From assembly GCA_010279815.1 (NCBI GenBank), contig QEOQ01000303.1, positions 995,567-1,059,566 of the forward strand: DNA of 64,000 bases. The letters run 5' to 3'. The position numbers and the translations under genes were made by a program. Below, in pieces: positions 13,382 to 27,510 of the stretch (positions are counted from its first letter, which is position 1; the number at the start of each line of letters is the position of its first letter). This DNA comes from Brachionus plicatilis. Lineage: Eukaryota; Rotifera; Eurotatoria; Ploima; Brachionidae. A model generated the notes under the pieces. It was not told the DNA's origin. It worked only from the letters and a program-made list of their open reading frames with translations, and did no database searches.

Positions 13382-15767
13382 ATATTTTCGAAAAAAAATC
13401 AAAAATCACTTGTATTTCATTACTTTTGTTTTAGAAAAAATTGTAAAATAAAAAATCTCAAAAACTTGACAAAATGACATTTTTTTAATAATAAAATAAA
13501 TCAATTGAATATGATTTTAGATATTCATTCTAAAATCAAAATCTGTGTCTAATCTAACTCGAAGGAAATCCCAATATATATCAAAATTATCAGAATCATA
13601 TATAATATTGAATTATTTCAAATATAATATAAAATAAATTAATAAATTTAACAAAATTACACGCGATATCGATTTTTCTAAAAATTTTAAAAAATCAAGG
13701 ATTATCAAAATTTAAATGCCACTTTATCATACAATTAGATACTTTTTTTTTTAAATTTATTTACATTTAAGCTTAAAAAATTTAATGATACCTATAAAGA
13801 GAAATTATCGGATTGCTTCAAGCTAAAACGAATTTAATCACTTTTTTATTTGCTTATAAATTATTTAAATGCAAAAAAACAAAATCAAAAGAGTTTTTAA
13901 ATATTTTATTAAAAACATATTTCCGGACGTTTAATTTTTGTTTGAAATGGATCCTGACTTTCAACTTTTTAAAGCTGAATAAAATAAATGCCGATGCTTC
14001 CATTATATCTTATAATTCTTCTATTTGAAATCACTATCTGATGAACCGTAGGCTTAATCGGTTGTCTAATCGATAATTTTACATGAAGGCTTTTATTCAT
14101 TTTATGGGATTATTTATGCCGATATTCATTTGTTTAGATTTGCTTATGTGGCTAATGTCATCTTGAGAATGAAATTTTGAAGTTTTATTCTAAAGAATAT
14201 GAAGATCACCGTATAATCATCGTATATTGAAGTAAAGAGTTTAATATTTAATGTTAAATTGTCGAAAAATAGGACGCAAATCACAGCCATTTAATCAATT
14301 TTTTTCAAGTCAAGTCAATGATTTAATAAATCTATATTTGATACCAATAAAGTCGTTGCTTCCAAATTCCTGGCTGTTAATCTTGACCTATGTGGTCTGT
14401 TAATGTAACCAGATTATGAAAAAATTCTTTGAACTGGTCCAAATGAAGCAGATATTGATAAAAATTTTTGTGCAAGTCATAACTTTGACTTAAATTTTTG
14501 TGACTTAGACTCAAAACTGTTACTTATTAACAAGCCTGATTATTACTATTTATTGTAAAATAGTAATATCTTTGATAAAACGAAATAAAAATTTCAAGTT
14601 TTTTTTAATCAACAACTTAATATTAACGAAAAACAGTTAGAAAGTGTTATTTGTCATATAGCATCTGAAAAGAAAAAAAATTAATTCGAATTTCTTACAG
14701 CGTTTAATCTGCACTAAAATAAACACTGATTAAAAATGTTTCCTTTCAAATCTAGTTGAAATTAGAGAAATAAAAATAAGAAAACAATAAAACTAAAACT
14801 TCAATCCATCAACGATATCTGGCTTTAATTTTTTTTAAGAAATTTAGATATTATAACTATGACATCGAGTTGAATTAAATTGCCTCAATAACAAAAGGTA
14901 CTTAACTATTTTTAATAAAAATTCTTTAGATTTTTATTAAATGAAAAATCACTGAGCATATAAATATGCTTCCTTTAATAAAGTATTTAAAAATTTTTAT
15001 TTCATTAAAAAATCCCTCCAAGTCACTTGACATGGAAAGACAAAGTTATATTCAAGCCTCTCAAAATCAATGTTTTAACTTAAAAAATAAAATCTTATTC
15101 CAAATGTGCGAAATTTCTGTTATATAATTTTTTTTAAATAAAAATTTTATTATATCCCTTTGTCTAGGTCAATACTTTTTTGTGTGTTCAACAATTTGTT
15201 TCAACAGGGTAATATTTTCTCCCTGAATGGGATTCGAAACTTTGATTCTCTTCTTTGAGGCACAAAACATTGATTTGTTAACTTGTACACCATATGTTTT
15301 CAACTTAGTCAAAATCCACTGATGTACAAACACCATTTGTCTAAAAATATGTAAGCATAAAATTTAAAAATGCTCTTTTTATGAAAACTTTTATTATGTT
15401 TTTTTTATTTGCCTTGAGAAAAAAAAAATTACAAATAAATTTCTTTGATGCAAAATATACTTAAGAAGCAAAATTAATCACAAAAATTGTTTTTTAAAAT
15501 TGTAAATTATCTTAAATAAATTAAGTTAATTCTAAATAAAATTAAACTCAGAAAATTATTTTTTAGTTAAAATTTGAAAGCATAAGGAATTAAAATTATT
15601 TTATAGAAACAAATAAGCTCTTAAAGAAACCACTTTCATTCTGGAGCAGTACTGTTCTGTTTACTCTATTAAAACTATTTTACTCAATATTTCTATAGAA
15701 AACAAGCTGAAAAGAGGGTCTTTTGCCGCTCGGGTAAGCTTATGTAGGTTCTTTCCCAAATTGTTAA

Positions 15768-15796
15768 TATAATAATAATAATTATTATTATTATTG
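15768..15796. repeat. Self-complementary AAT/ATT microsatellite
   Basis: A run of AAT units flips into ATT units, forming a short perfect palindromic microsatellite. Confidence 0.75.
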
Positions 15797-16877
15797 TTCA
15801 TTGAAATGATTGCCTTAAAGGGGTTGTTGAAAACTTGAAAATTGATAAAAAAGATAAAGCTTTTAATCTTGAATTACTTTTTTGGTTTTAATTTAATTTT
15901 CTATAAATTAAGTATTTAAATACAAATTAAAAAAATTTTTCCTTTTTTGATTAATTTAAATCAAATAAAATAAAACATATTTTAAAAAATACTGCAATAA
16001 AGTTGACGTACTTTGCTGCACCCTTTTACCTTAAATAATTTTTGTTATGTTAGAATAAAACAAAAAATAAAACACCAATAAAATTTTAATTGATTATTGA
16101 TTTGAATTACTTTATAAAAAATAAGAAATTAAAGATTTTTTTAAGACAAAAAAGATTCAACAATTCATTTAATTATCTTTAATTTTAATAAATCAAAAAA
16201 TGAAGAATTTTTATTCAGTTTGTATTTGAAATCATAACACTGCTAAAGAGACATAAAAATAATATAGCGAAAATAATTTTAAAAATTTAATTTTGATAAA
16301 AATATCAAAAAAATATATTTTGAACTCGAAAAATGCCATGAGTTACATATCTAAATTTTGATAAAAGTGGAATGAGAGAGTTGAATAAAGAAATATTAAG
16401 TTTGAGAGAAATCAAATTTACAATAAGCTTAATTAAATTACATATTCATAAAATAAAAGCTTTTTTAAACAAATTATTTGTGTGTTTTAAAAAATTTAGC
16501 CAAAAATCTTTTTAGTGAAATTGTCTTCCTAAAATTTTTCTGTTTTACTTAATTGCTATTTACACTCAATCGTTTTGCAGACCTTATTGTTAAATAATTA
16601 ATTCCTAGCTTAGCAGCATTTAATACGGTAATGTAGCTGCTTTCTTATGGTCAGCATTTTAGTTGTCTCTAGAGTTATTTTATTTCATGGAAATCATTCT
16701 GATAATTCCAGGTTATCTTTGGCAAATAACTTGGCTCTCAATTTAACTTATTTTTCTAACATTTCCTTTTTTTCTCTTGAAGGTTTTTTATTTTTTTATA
16801 ATATCTAACCAGCGAAAGGCAGAACGTTTACTGTAAACAATATCGGCTATTTGAGATTTTTACAAATTTTTACCACT

Positions 16878-16907
16878 TAACAAACCCGTGGTATAGGTTT
16901 GTTAAAC
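16878..16907. repeat. Short perfect hairpin
   Basis: TTAACAAACC pairs exactly with GGTTTGTTAA across a 10-base loop (CGTGGTATA region). Confidence 0.6.
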
Positions 16908-17106
16908 TTGTTGGGGATTCCAAGCTTAAATGAAATAAGCTTAATTTTCTAATAAAATGTTCATTTTTTAATAGGACTAAACTTTATTTTATTTTTTAAA
17001 TCATCAATTTTTAATTAAAATATTAAATATAATCAACACTTATTTTATTGCTAAAAAGTTGACTTTAATCAACTTAAATTTTAAGAGATGTATTTTTATT
17101 AAAAAA

Positions 17107-17871
17107 TGTACCGTTTACCCTTGCAAAGAGATGCATGCACCAAAAACCAAAACTCAGGTTTTCAAAACAGTTAAACACAAAAATAAATTCTCTAAGCAAA
17201 ATTATTAAAAATAAATTTTTTATATATAATTTTATAAACACTATTTGAAAAAATTATAAAACAAATTTAAAATTTGCTTTATAATTTGAATTTAAATTTT
17301 TTCACAACAAAAAAATTTTTTATGTAGTGATTTATGTAAAAAGTTCTTGGTTTGTGGTGAAAAGTTTTTAGTTTGTGGGCAACAGTTTTTTAATTGTGGG
17401 GAACCATTTATTTCTATTTTATTTTAAAAGTATTTTAGTTTGAAAAATCTAATAACAAATTTTTACTTTTCTATACTTTTCTATACTTTTCTACTTTTTC
17501 CTCAAATTTTTACTTTAAGATCTAAATATTAGCCCCGCACTTAAAACTAGAAAATGTATTTTTAATAAAAAAAAATTAATTAATTTTTTTTTCAATTTTT
17601 AACCCGGCGTTTAAATTTGAATTTCAAAAATAAGTTAATGACTAACATGTATTATTGATGCCGCATCTAAATTCGATTTTCAGGAATTAACGCGGCGTTT
17701 TCCACCAAGTTTTGGGTTTTAACGCGGCGTTAAACACCAAAAATCTGAATTTTAATGCACGCATCAAAAGGGGGGAAAGTTTAACATGGGCGAGATGTAA
17801 CGTGATGCATGGGCTAAAACCTGAGTTTTGGTTTTTGGTACATGCATCTCTTTGCAAGGGTAAACGGTACA
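17107..17871. mobile_element. Non-autonomous DNA element with 56-bp terminal inverted repeats
   Basis: The left end 17107-17162 starts TGTACCGTTTACCCTTGCAA. The right end 17816-17871 is its reverse complement over 56 bp with a single C/T difference. The interior (about 650 bp) has no transposase. It contains short direct repeats (CTATACTTTT units near 17467-17490), GTTTGTGG units near 17350-17395, and a repeated GGCGTT motif in AACGCGGCGTT contexts (17604-17735). Near identity of the ends suggests recent activity or strong constraint. The flanks are A/T-rich and no unambiguous target duplication can be chosen, so the superfamily is unassigned. Confidence 0.85.
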
Positions 17872-20800
17872 ATATGTTTGATCTCTTTTTTTCATAGAAG
17901 TGTATTGGTTTGAATAAAAATGATGTTTCAAAGATTTTTTAATAATTTAAAACGAAACAAAAATTTTGAAAATTAAATATTTTTTTTCTCAAAAATGTAT
18001 TAAGGATATGATCACTCTAACTTAAAGTTTATTAGAAATATTGAAGTATATGTATTTAAAAAATATATTTATAGTGTATATCAAGTTTTTTTAATTAATA
18101 CGACAAAAGTGTCAGATAATAATAAGTTAATTACAATGACAACTTATATCATATAAAAATGTAAAATAATGAAATTGAATCTGCTTATAATTTAAAACAT
18201 TTTTGTAGAATAGAATAGAACTGAATTTGAATATTTAAATTAAAAAATATGAATTCAGTTCATTACGTAATGATGAATATTAATTGATCAAAAAATATAA
18301 GGCTTTTGAATTTTTTTCTTTCTGGGAATCATTCGAATTAATTTCATTGAAATTAAAAATAAAGCCATTAACCAAATTATCAATTCTTGAATAAGAAAAA
18401 TATTCTGGGGTATAAATTATATTAAAAAAATAATAAAAATAATCTATTCAAAATCTAATCTAATATAAAAGAAACAAATTTTAATTGAGAATTATATCGA
18501 GTGGTTATTTCAGCTTATTAAGTTATTTCGCTTTATTTTTTTTAACTAAAATTCATAAAGCAAAAATTTTAAAATTTTAAATTAAAATTTTTGCAATTGA
18601 ATTTTTATTTAAATTTAAAATATCTTGTGTCAAAATAGCTTGTTCAAAATTCAACAAGACAGTCTGAAATCATTATTAAATGAGAAAAATTTAAATTTTC
18701 CAATTCTTGTACAATCGACACGTTTCAGTGGCACTTAAGCATTTTAAGGTCTTGTCGTTTTCTTGTCCAAAATGAAGTTAAGAAAAACGATCTATTCGTG
18801 ACAAGCAGCTATTATAAATCGATTTTTTAAAACTAATAATTCTGAAAATTTTTAAGTTATTCGCTTTTATTAATTTTTTGTATTTTGTGATAAATTAAAA
18901 AACATCGATTTAATAAAATATTGAATAATCATGTGAAATGATGAAGCGATACGTGATTAGGCTAAGTGTTGCTAATTATTTCCTGTTTTGGCACACAATT
19001 CCGAGCCTAAAAGTGATGAAATATTCTTTTAGGTCTTGAAGTATTTTACCCATCAAGACAAATCGATAAATTCGAGTGTTGATAAACATCTATCAAATTA
19101 TACTTATGTGCCTGCTTTTCACTTACTCTTAAAAATTTCAGTTCATATAATAATTGTAAAATAAATACAAGACATCTGCGAACATTTTGTTTATATTTAT
19201 AAATCAATCATTGGTTTTACTTTATTTAAATAGAATCAGTAGTGTGAAAGTATACTCCTATAGACTTTGTGTAGTCTGAATTCAATCTAGCTAGAAACGA
19301 AAAAAAGCTACGATTCATTGGAATAGAATAACTGTGCATTTGTTCATTTACGGATGTTTAAATTAGCATTCAAGCTCGAGTAGTTGATTATTTCAAAAGA
19401 GGAAATACTAAATTAAAAATGTATTTTAAACTTGCGTTTTAAATAGTTTTAAAATATTGCTTTAGAAGACAGATGGTCAAGAAAATTTCTACTAATTAAC
19501 ACTTCAAAAGTTTAGATAGGTAAACTATGCAATTTGCTGAGAATTTTATTTCAATGTACTAATTGTCATATGAATTCAAAAAATTTTCCAAATTTCAAAA
19601 ATATGGTTTAATGTTACCAAGCGCATTTTTTAATCTTTATTGACAAAATATTTAATTAAAAACATCGGTTTCTAAAGTAATAGATATTTTCCTCCGGACA
19701 AGAAAAAGAAAATTTAATATCAATTTATTTGATCAAGATTAGGAATATGAAAATTTTTGAAAAAATTTCAGTAGAGCAACTTTATTTACAGGCTTGAAAG
19801 AAGAGACTTGTTTTTAAAAAAATAAAAAATCAAGTAATTTTAGACATAGAGGATGACTTAAGAATTTTAAAGTAAATTTTTATTCTTTTATTATTCGGGT
19901 CTAGCCGGCAAAATTCGGATAAAACAAAGAAATTTTATCATTGAATAGACGTACCAAATGTCAAATAATATGCCAATTGAATATAAGTGAGAAGCCCGCA
20001 TAATTTAAACAAAAAGCGCCACAGAATTTCTAAGTTATCATAAATATTTTCAAACAATCTGTCTGCATAGGCAGAGATTTGTTTATAATTTAAATTGTCT
20101 GAAATCCAAATAACTGCATCACTGACATCTCTAATTTTGGCTTAAATTTGCTCCTTAACAGCAATGTTAATTTTGAAACAAGATACCATAAGATATATCA
20201 AGGCTCTTGATCTACATAGGTGCATGATAATTTTTTTAATAAATTCTAGATCCAGACAAAGATATTAATTTCTAGCTCGTTACTAATCCAATTGATATTT
20301 TAAACGATACTACAACAAAAAAATAGTTTATAAGATTTTTAATTTCAATAAATCAAACAAAACTTGCAATAATATTTGATTTAAAATAGACCAGTTAACT
20401 ATGTTTAACATTAAAATGTCAAGTAATTGTATGTTATTTTAAAATTTTTCAATTACATTTGATATTTTCTAAGTCCGTTGTTTGAACTAATTCTCCAAAG
20501 CGAATCTAGAGCTTCATTAAATTGCATTAAAACTTTTCAAATAGATAAACAAAAAATATTAAGTTTAATCAAATTTGTTTGAAATTTCAAAGCTAAATTT
20601 GCAAACAAATCACAAGATTTGGTCGTTTTTTTGTAGTTCGACTTATCATCGACTTGACCAGCTTTCGAAAGTCTGATAGATAATGGACACAAATATTAAA
20701 TTGGACGAGAAAAAATTAAAATTTAATTTTCTTAAAGTTTTTCTCATTAAGTACAGAGTGTAAAAAACAATGCTAAGTTGGTATTCAAGTGAAACTTTAG

Positions 20801-23800
20801 TCCCATTTTAGAGTGCAACATTTGTTTTTTAAACAAAAAATTTAATTTACCTACTTATTAAAACTTGAAATCAATTTAAGCGTGTAGTTAATATATTATT
20901 GTTAATTTTAGCGACCAGGCTAAATGACATTCGTATCTAGCCAACAAATAAAGCCCTCGGTATCGGCTATTCATTATTATTGATTTTGTTTTGATAAGAA
21001 AAGATAATCAAATCCTAATTTCTTTTTTGGAGCGAAAATTCTATTATTTTTTGACAATTTTTAATTATTATTTAAATTTAATTTGTTAATAACACCGAAT
21101 GGTCAAGTCAATTTGGGCTCTATTCTTTGCTCTATGTTGGTTCAAATATTCACTTTTTTTTATTTGTCTATCATTTTATTCTCTGCTCTTGACAACCACT
21201 AAGTAGAACCAAAAGTCATTTTAAATCCTTGTAAATTTTTCCCTTTTAAAACTACTTAAGTTTTAAGTTTTTGATAATTGTCTGATTTTAAGAACCATTA
21301 GTCAAGAACAGAATATTTAAATGATATTGTGGAAATGATTTATCTGACAAATAAACTCGAAATAAAACCGGTTTAGATCAAATCCTCTTTTTTTTTATCT
21401 TGATTAAATTTTTTTGTAATTTTTATTTTTTAAATCGCTAGTATAAAAAGAAGGCCTTAGATTCATTAAAAGTAGCCCGAGGTTTACCACGAATTATTTA
21501 ATAAATATAATCCTATTTTTCATAGAATCTAAATCAGTTTTAAAGAATTGTATTGGCATAAAATTTTTTTATCAATCATTTTATTTTAATATTCAAAGCA
21601 ATATCAAGTTAATTCCATTTTTTGAGAAAAAAAATGTACTTATTTTACATAAAACAAGATATTAAGACCAATGTAGAATGAACTTTATATGCCAAAGTGA
21701 AGCACTATGGTGCTGAGCACTGCGAGCATTAGCTCGTTACAGATTAATTGATATTAATAATACGTAATGATAATTAAATTCCCTTAAAATTTCAATCATT
21801 TTTTTTCCAAACTTTTCATACAATTACATAAATATCTTATTTTAATTTAAATTTTGTGATGGTAATCTCTTATTAATAATTTAAACTGTATAATTAAAAT
21901 ACTAAGATGATGACTGAAAATAAGACGTCGTCAGGAAAATATTTTCCTAGATTAATTTTTTAATAAAAAAAATATTGATAGGATAACTTTTGAATGACAT
22001 ATTTTAAAATTCAAACCAATATCAAGTTTGTTCCATATTTTTGAGATGAAAAAATTCGGAATCTCTTTTTACCGAATGCAAAGCCATTTGTAGCCAAAAC
22101 AAAGGGAAGAAAATATTTGATTAAAATTATTCTCAGTTTGAGATATGCAGGAACAATATTAAAAGTATTTTGACACTTAAAATTCTATGCACGAATTTCT
22201 TTTTAGATAATCTATAGTTTAGATCGAAGATTTTATTTTTAAATTAAGTGAAATTTTTCACGGCTAGAACACTGATAAAACGACATGGTTTAATTGTCAA
22301 ATGTGTTTAGCAGCATCAAAAGTTTTTTTTAATTATCTGAGAAAATAAATTTTAATTGTTTAGATAACGCATTAGGTTCAAATTGGCTCAAATTGGGGGG
22401 AAAAAAAAGAGGAAAAGTTAATAACAAAGTGGACAGCCTGAAGCATTCGAGATAAGGCAAAAATCGAGTTTTTCTACGAAAAGAGCTTTGAATTTGTGTA
22501 AGTTAAAAATCAAGTTTTCAAGTGAGTTTGGGAAACGACCTTAAAAATATTCAAATTTGTTTTCTATTCATTGAAATGGTCAACAAGAAATGATACATCG
22601 AAGACTACTTGATCTCATTGAAAAAACAATAGACTAAAAACAATTGTTTTAATTTTAAAAATTTAAATTTTAGAAAAATATGCCTGACTTAATTTTAGAA
22701 ATAGGGATTTAAATTAAAACTCTCTTCGGAAAACAAAATCCCATTACCGAAAGAATGTTTACGTGTGCTATTTTTAGCTCTAAACGAAAACAAATCTAAA
22801 AACTATGTGTTTTTTTTTTTGGGAAATTTATTTATACAATGTTTCAGTCGAACAAATTATATGTGAGTTCTATAGACAATTGAAAATAGCAGAGGCACGA
22901 AATTCAATTAACTAAGACTTAAAATTCCTTTTGACCAAGATTATATTTAAGAGCTCGACTACTTCAGTGCGTACTTTTGGCGATTAGTCGATTAACTTAG
23001 TAGGATTATCGAGAAAACTCAATATTATTTAGCAAATATTGAAGATAGGAAATAATTTCCGATCTAGCCAAGTTAGTTTGTTTTCCAAACACCTATTCTA
23101 TTTTCAAAGAGATTAGATCTAAGTTTATTTAGATCGAACTTTTTAATTTAAGAATAATTATTTAATATTAAATAAACAATTTCAAGTGCTATTTTAATTA
23201 CTTTATGAAAAACAAAATTCTAACTTTTTTCTTTCAGCCCGGACCAAATTCCAAATCTTTATTCTAAACAAAACTCAGAGCAAAACTCTTAAGGACATTC
23301 AATTACTGAAATAGTTTGCGTGTTTGTTCGATAATTCTGCTTCTTGTCCATTCGTGTCTATTTCTCATCTTTTATTTATTTATTCATCAAAATAGCACTC
23401 GAGTTATCAGGCATTCCACTCTGTCTTAAAATGCAACTGAACCAGTGGCCAAGCTGAATTTGTTTGATAAGAAATTTGTGCGAAACAAAAAAGATTTCTT
23501 TATCGTTTGGTAGAAAAGGTGGCTAGAAAATATAAAACTTAAAAGTCTACTTTGTTTTTAGAGGCAATAAATTTTTTTATTATCTCAAATGGTTAATCTT
23601 ATTTTATCTTAATCTATTTAATAATAAATTGAAAAGTGCTAGAATTTTTTTCTATTAAGATTTGGTTAAGTGTTAAGCCGAATTTTTGTTATTGTTGAAA
23701 CAAAAACCAGACCACAATCAAAGCAGATGATTTAGATTCTCAAAATCAAGAGCTATGGCTTCGCTTTGACCAGCACAGTGTCAAGCATATCTTAGACTCC

Positions 23801-26800
23801 AATCTAGAATCGCCATAAATCAAATGTTTATTTAATATAACACAGATAGGGCCTGAGTATTGATCAAATATTCGGTCAAATTTGGGTGATTCTAACCAGA
23901 TATTTGACTATGTTGATAAATTTGATCAAGACGCAATTTGACACCAAATGGTCCGAGTCTCTATGCAAAATAAAAGAATCGGAAATAAATTTTTTGACGC
24001 GTTCATTAAATTCTTTTATTATTAAAATAAAAAGCTTTGTTCCAAAAGGAAGTGTATTAAAGAAAATGATGCAAAATTGAACAAAATTTGAATTAATTTC
24101 AAATGACTTAATGAAAACAACCGAAATTCATTAAATTAAAAGCTTGGAAAATTTTGTTAGAGTAATTTTGAAGAATTTTTTTTTTTTAAAGAAGTGTAAA
24201 CGAGCTGAGAGTAATTGTTTTTGTTTCTGATTCTTGTTAAATATAAACGGTCAGCTGATCAAGATTTCTGTAATTAGAGATTTCCAGGAAAACGATTTTG
24301 CTTGTTATTTTATCCAAGTTATTTTAACCTTTTTCCATGGTAAGAGAATCATCTACTTTAAGGAAAATATTTAAAATAAACTGATCTTTAAGTCAATAGT
24401 TAATTAATCGAATATTGAAAATAGAGTATTCGAATGTTTTTCTAAGATGTTTGTTTTAATTTTTTAAATTTGGAGCAAATAAATCTTAAGAAAAAAATCG
24501 CTTGAGACTTCACTTTTTAGCTAAGCCATTTTCTTCTAGTCATGGCCGAGAATTTCTTTTTAATTCCAACTTTAAATAATTTATTGTGCGTTCTTTTTGA
24601 TTGCAGTTGTCTTTAGTCTCAAAGAATAACTGGAATTTTTCTCACCTTAAAACAACAAGTCCCGCGGCTTGCCCAATTTTTTGACCATAAATTTTTTATG
24701 CTTGGCAAAGAGCGCTCAAAAAATATGAATCATAGGACCAACTTTGTTTGAAACGATCAATAAAAATTGTCCGTCAATTGCGACTATTAAGTCCGATTAA
24801 AATATTTTACAACTAGAATTTTTATGACCAATTATCCTATCCAGAATTGGTGCTCTAAACCAAAAAGATTTTATCTGTTCAGAACTAAAAAGAGTCTATG
24901 TTTGGTGGTCAGGTACTGGAAACATTTTACTTTCTAGATTGTTTTTTTAATGATTGTTTTTTTTTCTAATCATAAAAGGGAAATGTGAAAATTCTAAAAT
25001 TCTTTTCAAAAGTTAGTGTGTTTTTTTTACTCCAAGCTTAGAATAACAATAATCGATTAGTCGTTAAGGTTATTCACTATTTGCGTTCCATTCAAATCGC
25101 TTCTTGACAATTTTGAACAGGACAAATAAAAAGGAAAGCATTTTGATGTGTTTAGAGCAAACAGTGACAACATTAGTTCGAAAAATAGTTCAATTAAACG
25201 GAATGAGGCGGAAATCTCGGCAAAAAAAAAAATTCTTAGACTTAATCTGAATCAAATCAAATATTTAATAATAGAGAATCGATTTTTCGATTCTCAATCA
25301 ATAGGCCAGGCAGATTTTTCCAAACTATTTTATATGGTTCCATTTAATGAATATTTAATTAGATATATTTAAAATTTTTTAAAACATTTCACTTTTTTTA
25401 TTCTTCTAATCGAATATTTCACGCTTTTTTTAACGCAAATATTCAGGCTAGTGCACTCACTGTACAGTCAAGTGTAGGTGATTTGATTGATTTTACGGCC
25501 TTAAAGTATGCTAATTTATTCGAATGTCGATAACGCTGTGCCTTTCAGATAATGAATTTTAATAGATTGTGCTGATTTGCCTATTCAGTCAGAACTAATT
25601 TCAGATCGATCCATTATTCAAAAAAGCCTAGCTCTGAAAATAAGAATACTAATGCAAAAAGATGAAATTTTTCATTTGAAAAAAAAAAAATTTATTTTAT
25701 TTCAGACAATATTTTTTTTAATTTAAATAAATTAAATTTGTTATTTTTTTATTTTGTATTAAAAAGCTTTTAGTTGTATGACCATTAAGTTTAGTTGGCA
25801 GTTAGAGTGGGGATACGAAATTGTTGTTCATTTCTTAATGAAGAGTTAATGGAATTAAATTTGAGTGTTCATGAGAAATTGAATTGCATCAAGGCTCGTC
25901 GAGACACATTCGAGCAGGTACTTGAGTCTAATTAAACTAGAAAATTTACAAATATGTGAAAAATTCGGCTTTTGTTTAAAAATTTTTAAATGTTAAGGGC
26001 ACGGACTGAACAAATAGTTGACGACGCAACAATCAATATAAATCAATCGAAACACAAAATAAACACCAAATTGGATATAATTAAGTATCATACTTGAATA
26101 GGAAAGCTAGTTTACTTAAGGTTTTTAATTTAATTTTTTTTTCTTGTTACGCTAAAGACAAACCGGTGTATTTGCATAATTTTTTTTTTCAATTTTACGC
26201 TTTGTAGTTTCTTTGCACTGTTTGCTTATTAAATATAAAAAAGAAAACGTTATTTAAAAATAAATCAATTGATCAATTCAAAATTAGGATATTCAATATT
26301 TGAATTTAATATTAAATTACGCATTGAAATTAGTTAAGCATATTCGATTTTTAATATCAAAACAGTCAAACTAGTACGCAATTTATTCCCAAATCCCAAT
26401 TCTATTACGTGAATATAAGTATTTTTTCAGACCTCTTAAATATTTAATTACTTTTCTCAATGATACATCATTATTAATTTAAAAGCTGAATTCGGCTATT
26501 TTTACTAGCAGAATCCGCTTTGGATTAAAATCTCAGAAATAATAGTTTTTCTATTCAGAGCTTTGACAAGCTCAAGATGCCACTGCTTATTGCGTCATTT
26601 GTATTACGCGTCCTGCAGTCCGACTATTTCGATCAATTTCCTTCCGTTGTCAAAATTCTAATCTAATCATTATTAAACACGCTTCTAGCTGTGACCTCTT
26701 ATATCATATTTTATTAAATTTTATCTAAAATCTCTTCAGAACTCAGTGTTATGATAAAACCTGCAAAGTGTTAAATTGGTTACATTTGTTTGTTTTAAAA

Positions 26801-27393
26801 AAATTTATATTTTATCACTGGTCTCAAGTAATTATTTCTTGAGAATAGCTCAAGTGTGTTTTAATTTAAATATATTTGAGACATCAACTTTAGATAATTT
26901 AAAGTGTTTTTTAATTTAACGAATGTTTAAAATTGAATAAATATTTAAGAAATAAATTATTAATTTAGATTTATTTTTTATTTTTTTTCCTAACATTATT
27001 TAGCCTGGTTCATATCTGTAGTAAAATTGTCATCTTGTTTTTAACTTCGATACTGCGAGTGAACCTCAATTACCAGCCTTAACTTGTGTCTTAATAAAAT
27101 TGTTACAAAAACAATTCGAGTTAAAATATTAAAATGGAAAAAACCCTCTTTTTCCCATTCATCATCTTTATTTTTCTTCAAATTTACTTTCTTTAATTTC
27201 TAGTTATAATTTCTTAATCTTAACTTTATAAACTTTCAGTAAATTATTTTCAAAAAGTTGGAAACAATAGCTTAATTTTATTGTCTTGATTTTATATTTT
27301 ATTTTAATAAGCATAAACCCTGAAGGGACAAAAGCCTATAGGTTAAGCAATAGAAAAAAAACAGCATTTTTTTTTGGCAAAGCAAAATTTTTT
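17872..27393. other. Gene-free interval, middle of the desert
   Basis: AT-rich DNA with no supported exon. Stretches with fewer homopolymers and more mixed composition (about 20900-21200, 23250-23480, 24500-25100, 25440-25650, 26480-26800) could be conserved regulatory DNA, but this cannot be judged from one genome. A TATAAAAAGAAGGCC string is at 21442. A 23-codon ORF from 25850 ending at a CAG|GTACTTG donor-like site is the only exon-like fragment, and it has no convincing continuation. Confidence 0.5.
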
Positions 27394-27510
27394 TACAGTA
27401 CAATTTAAAACTAACTTGTACATTTCCTTTCTTCAACTCTTCCTAAAGGAAAAGTGGGGAAAGGAAAAGTTGAGGAAGAGTCGTACAAGTTAGTTTAAAT
27501 TTGTACTGTA
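27394..27510. repeat. 117-bp hairpin element with 28-bp inverted ends
   Basis: The left end 27394-27421 (TACAGTACAA ... CTAACTTGTAC) is matched by the complement of 27483-27510 with about two mismatches. The centre holds pyrimidine-rich then purine-rich strings (CTTCAACTCTTCCT and AAGTTGAGGAAGAG) that also pair. It looks like a very small MITE. Confidence 0.75.

Larger units (their letters stand above)
13382..17106. other. Gene-free interval, first part of a 20-kb desert
   Basis: No exon with coding character was found. The interval contains a self-complementary (TAA/TTA)n microsatellite (about 15768-15796) and a perfect 10-bp-arm hairpin near 16878-16907. Small ORFs here (for example near 13813-14028) have the Lys/Asn/Phe-rich make-up expected of AT-rich noise. 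Confidence 0.55.

Noticed and set aside
13813..14028. 71-aa ORF
   Set aside because: Lys/Phe/Asn-rich composition typical of random AT-rich sequence; no splice partners or motif.
15215..15260. GGGATTCGAAAC, a tRNA T-loop look-alike on the minus strand
   Set aside because: Flanking stem bases do not pair and no cloverleaf can be drawn.
17687..17897. Two overlapping ORFs on opposite strands
   Set aside because: They run through the terminal inverted repeat of the 17.1-17.9 kb element and mirror each other.
25148..25372. 74-aa ORF
   Set aside because: No recognisable motif, no partner exons, composition as expected by chance.
25850..25918. Possible 23-codon exon followed by CAG|GTACTTG
   Set aside because: The nearest plausible acceptor leads to a stop after three codons; too short to support a gene.
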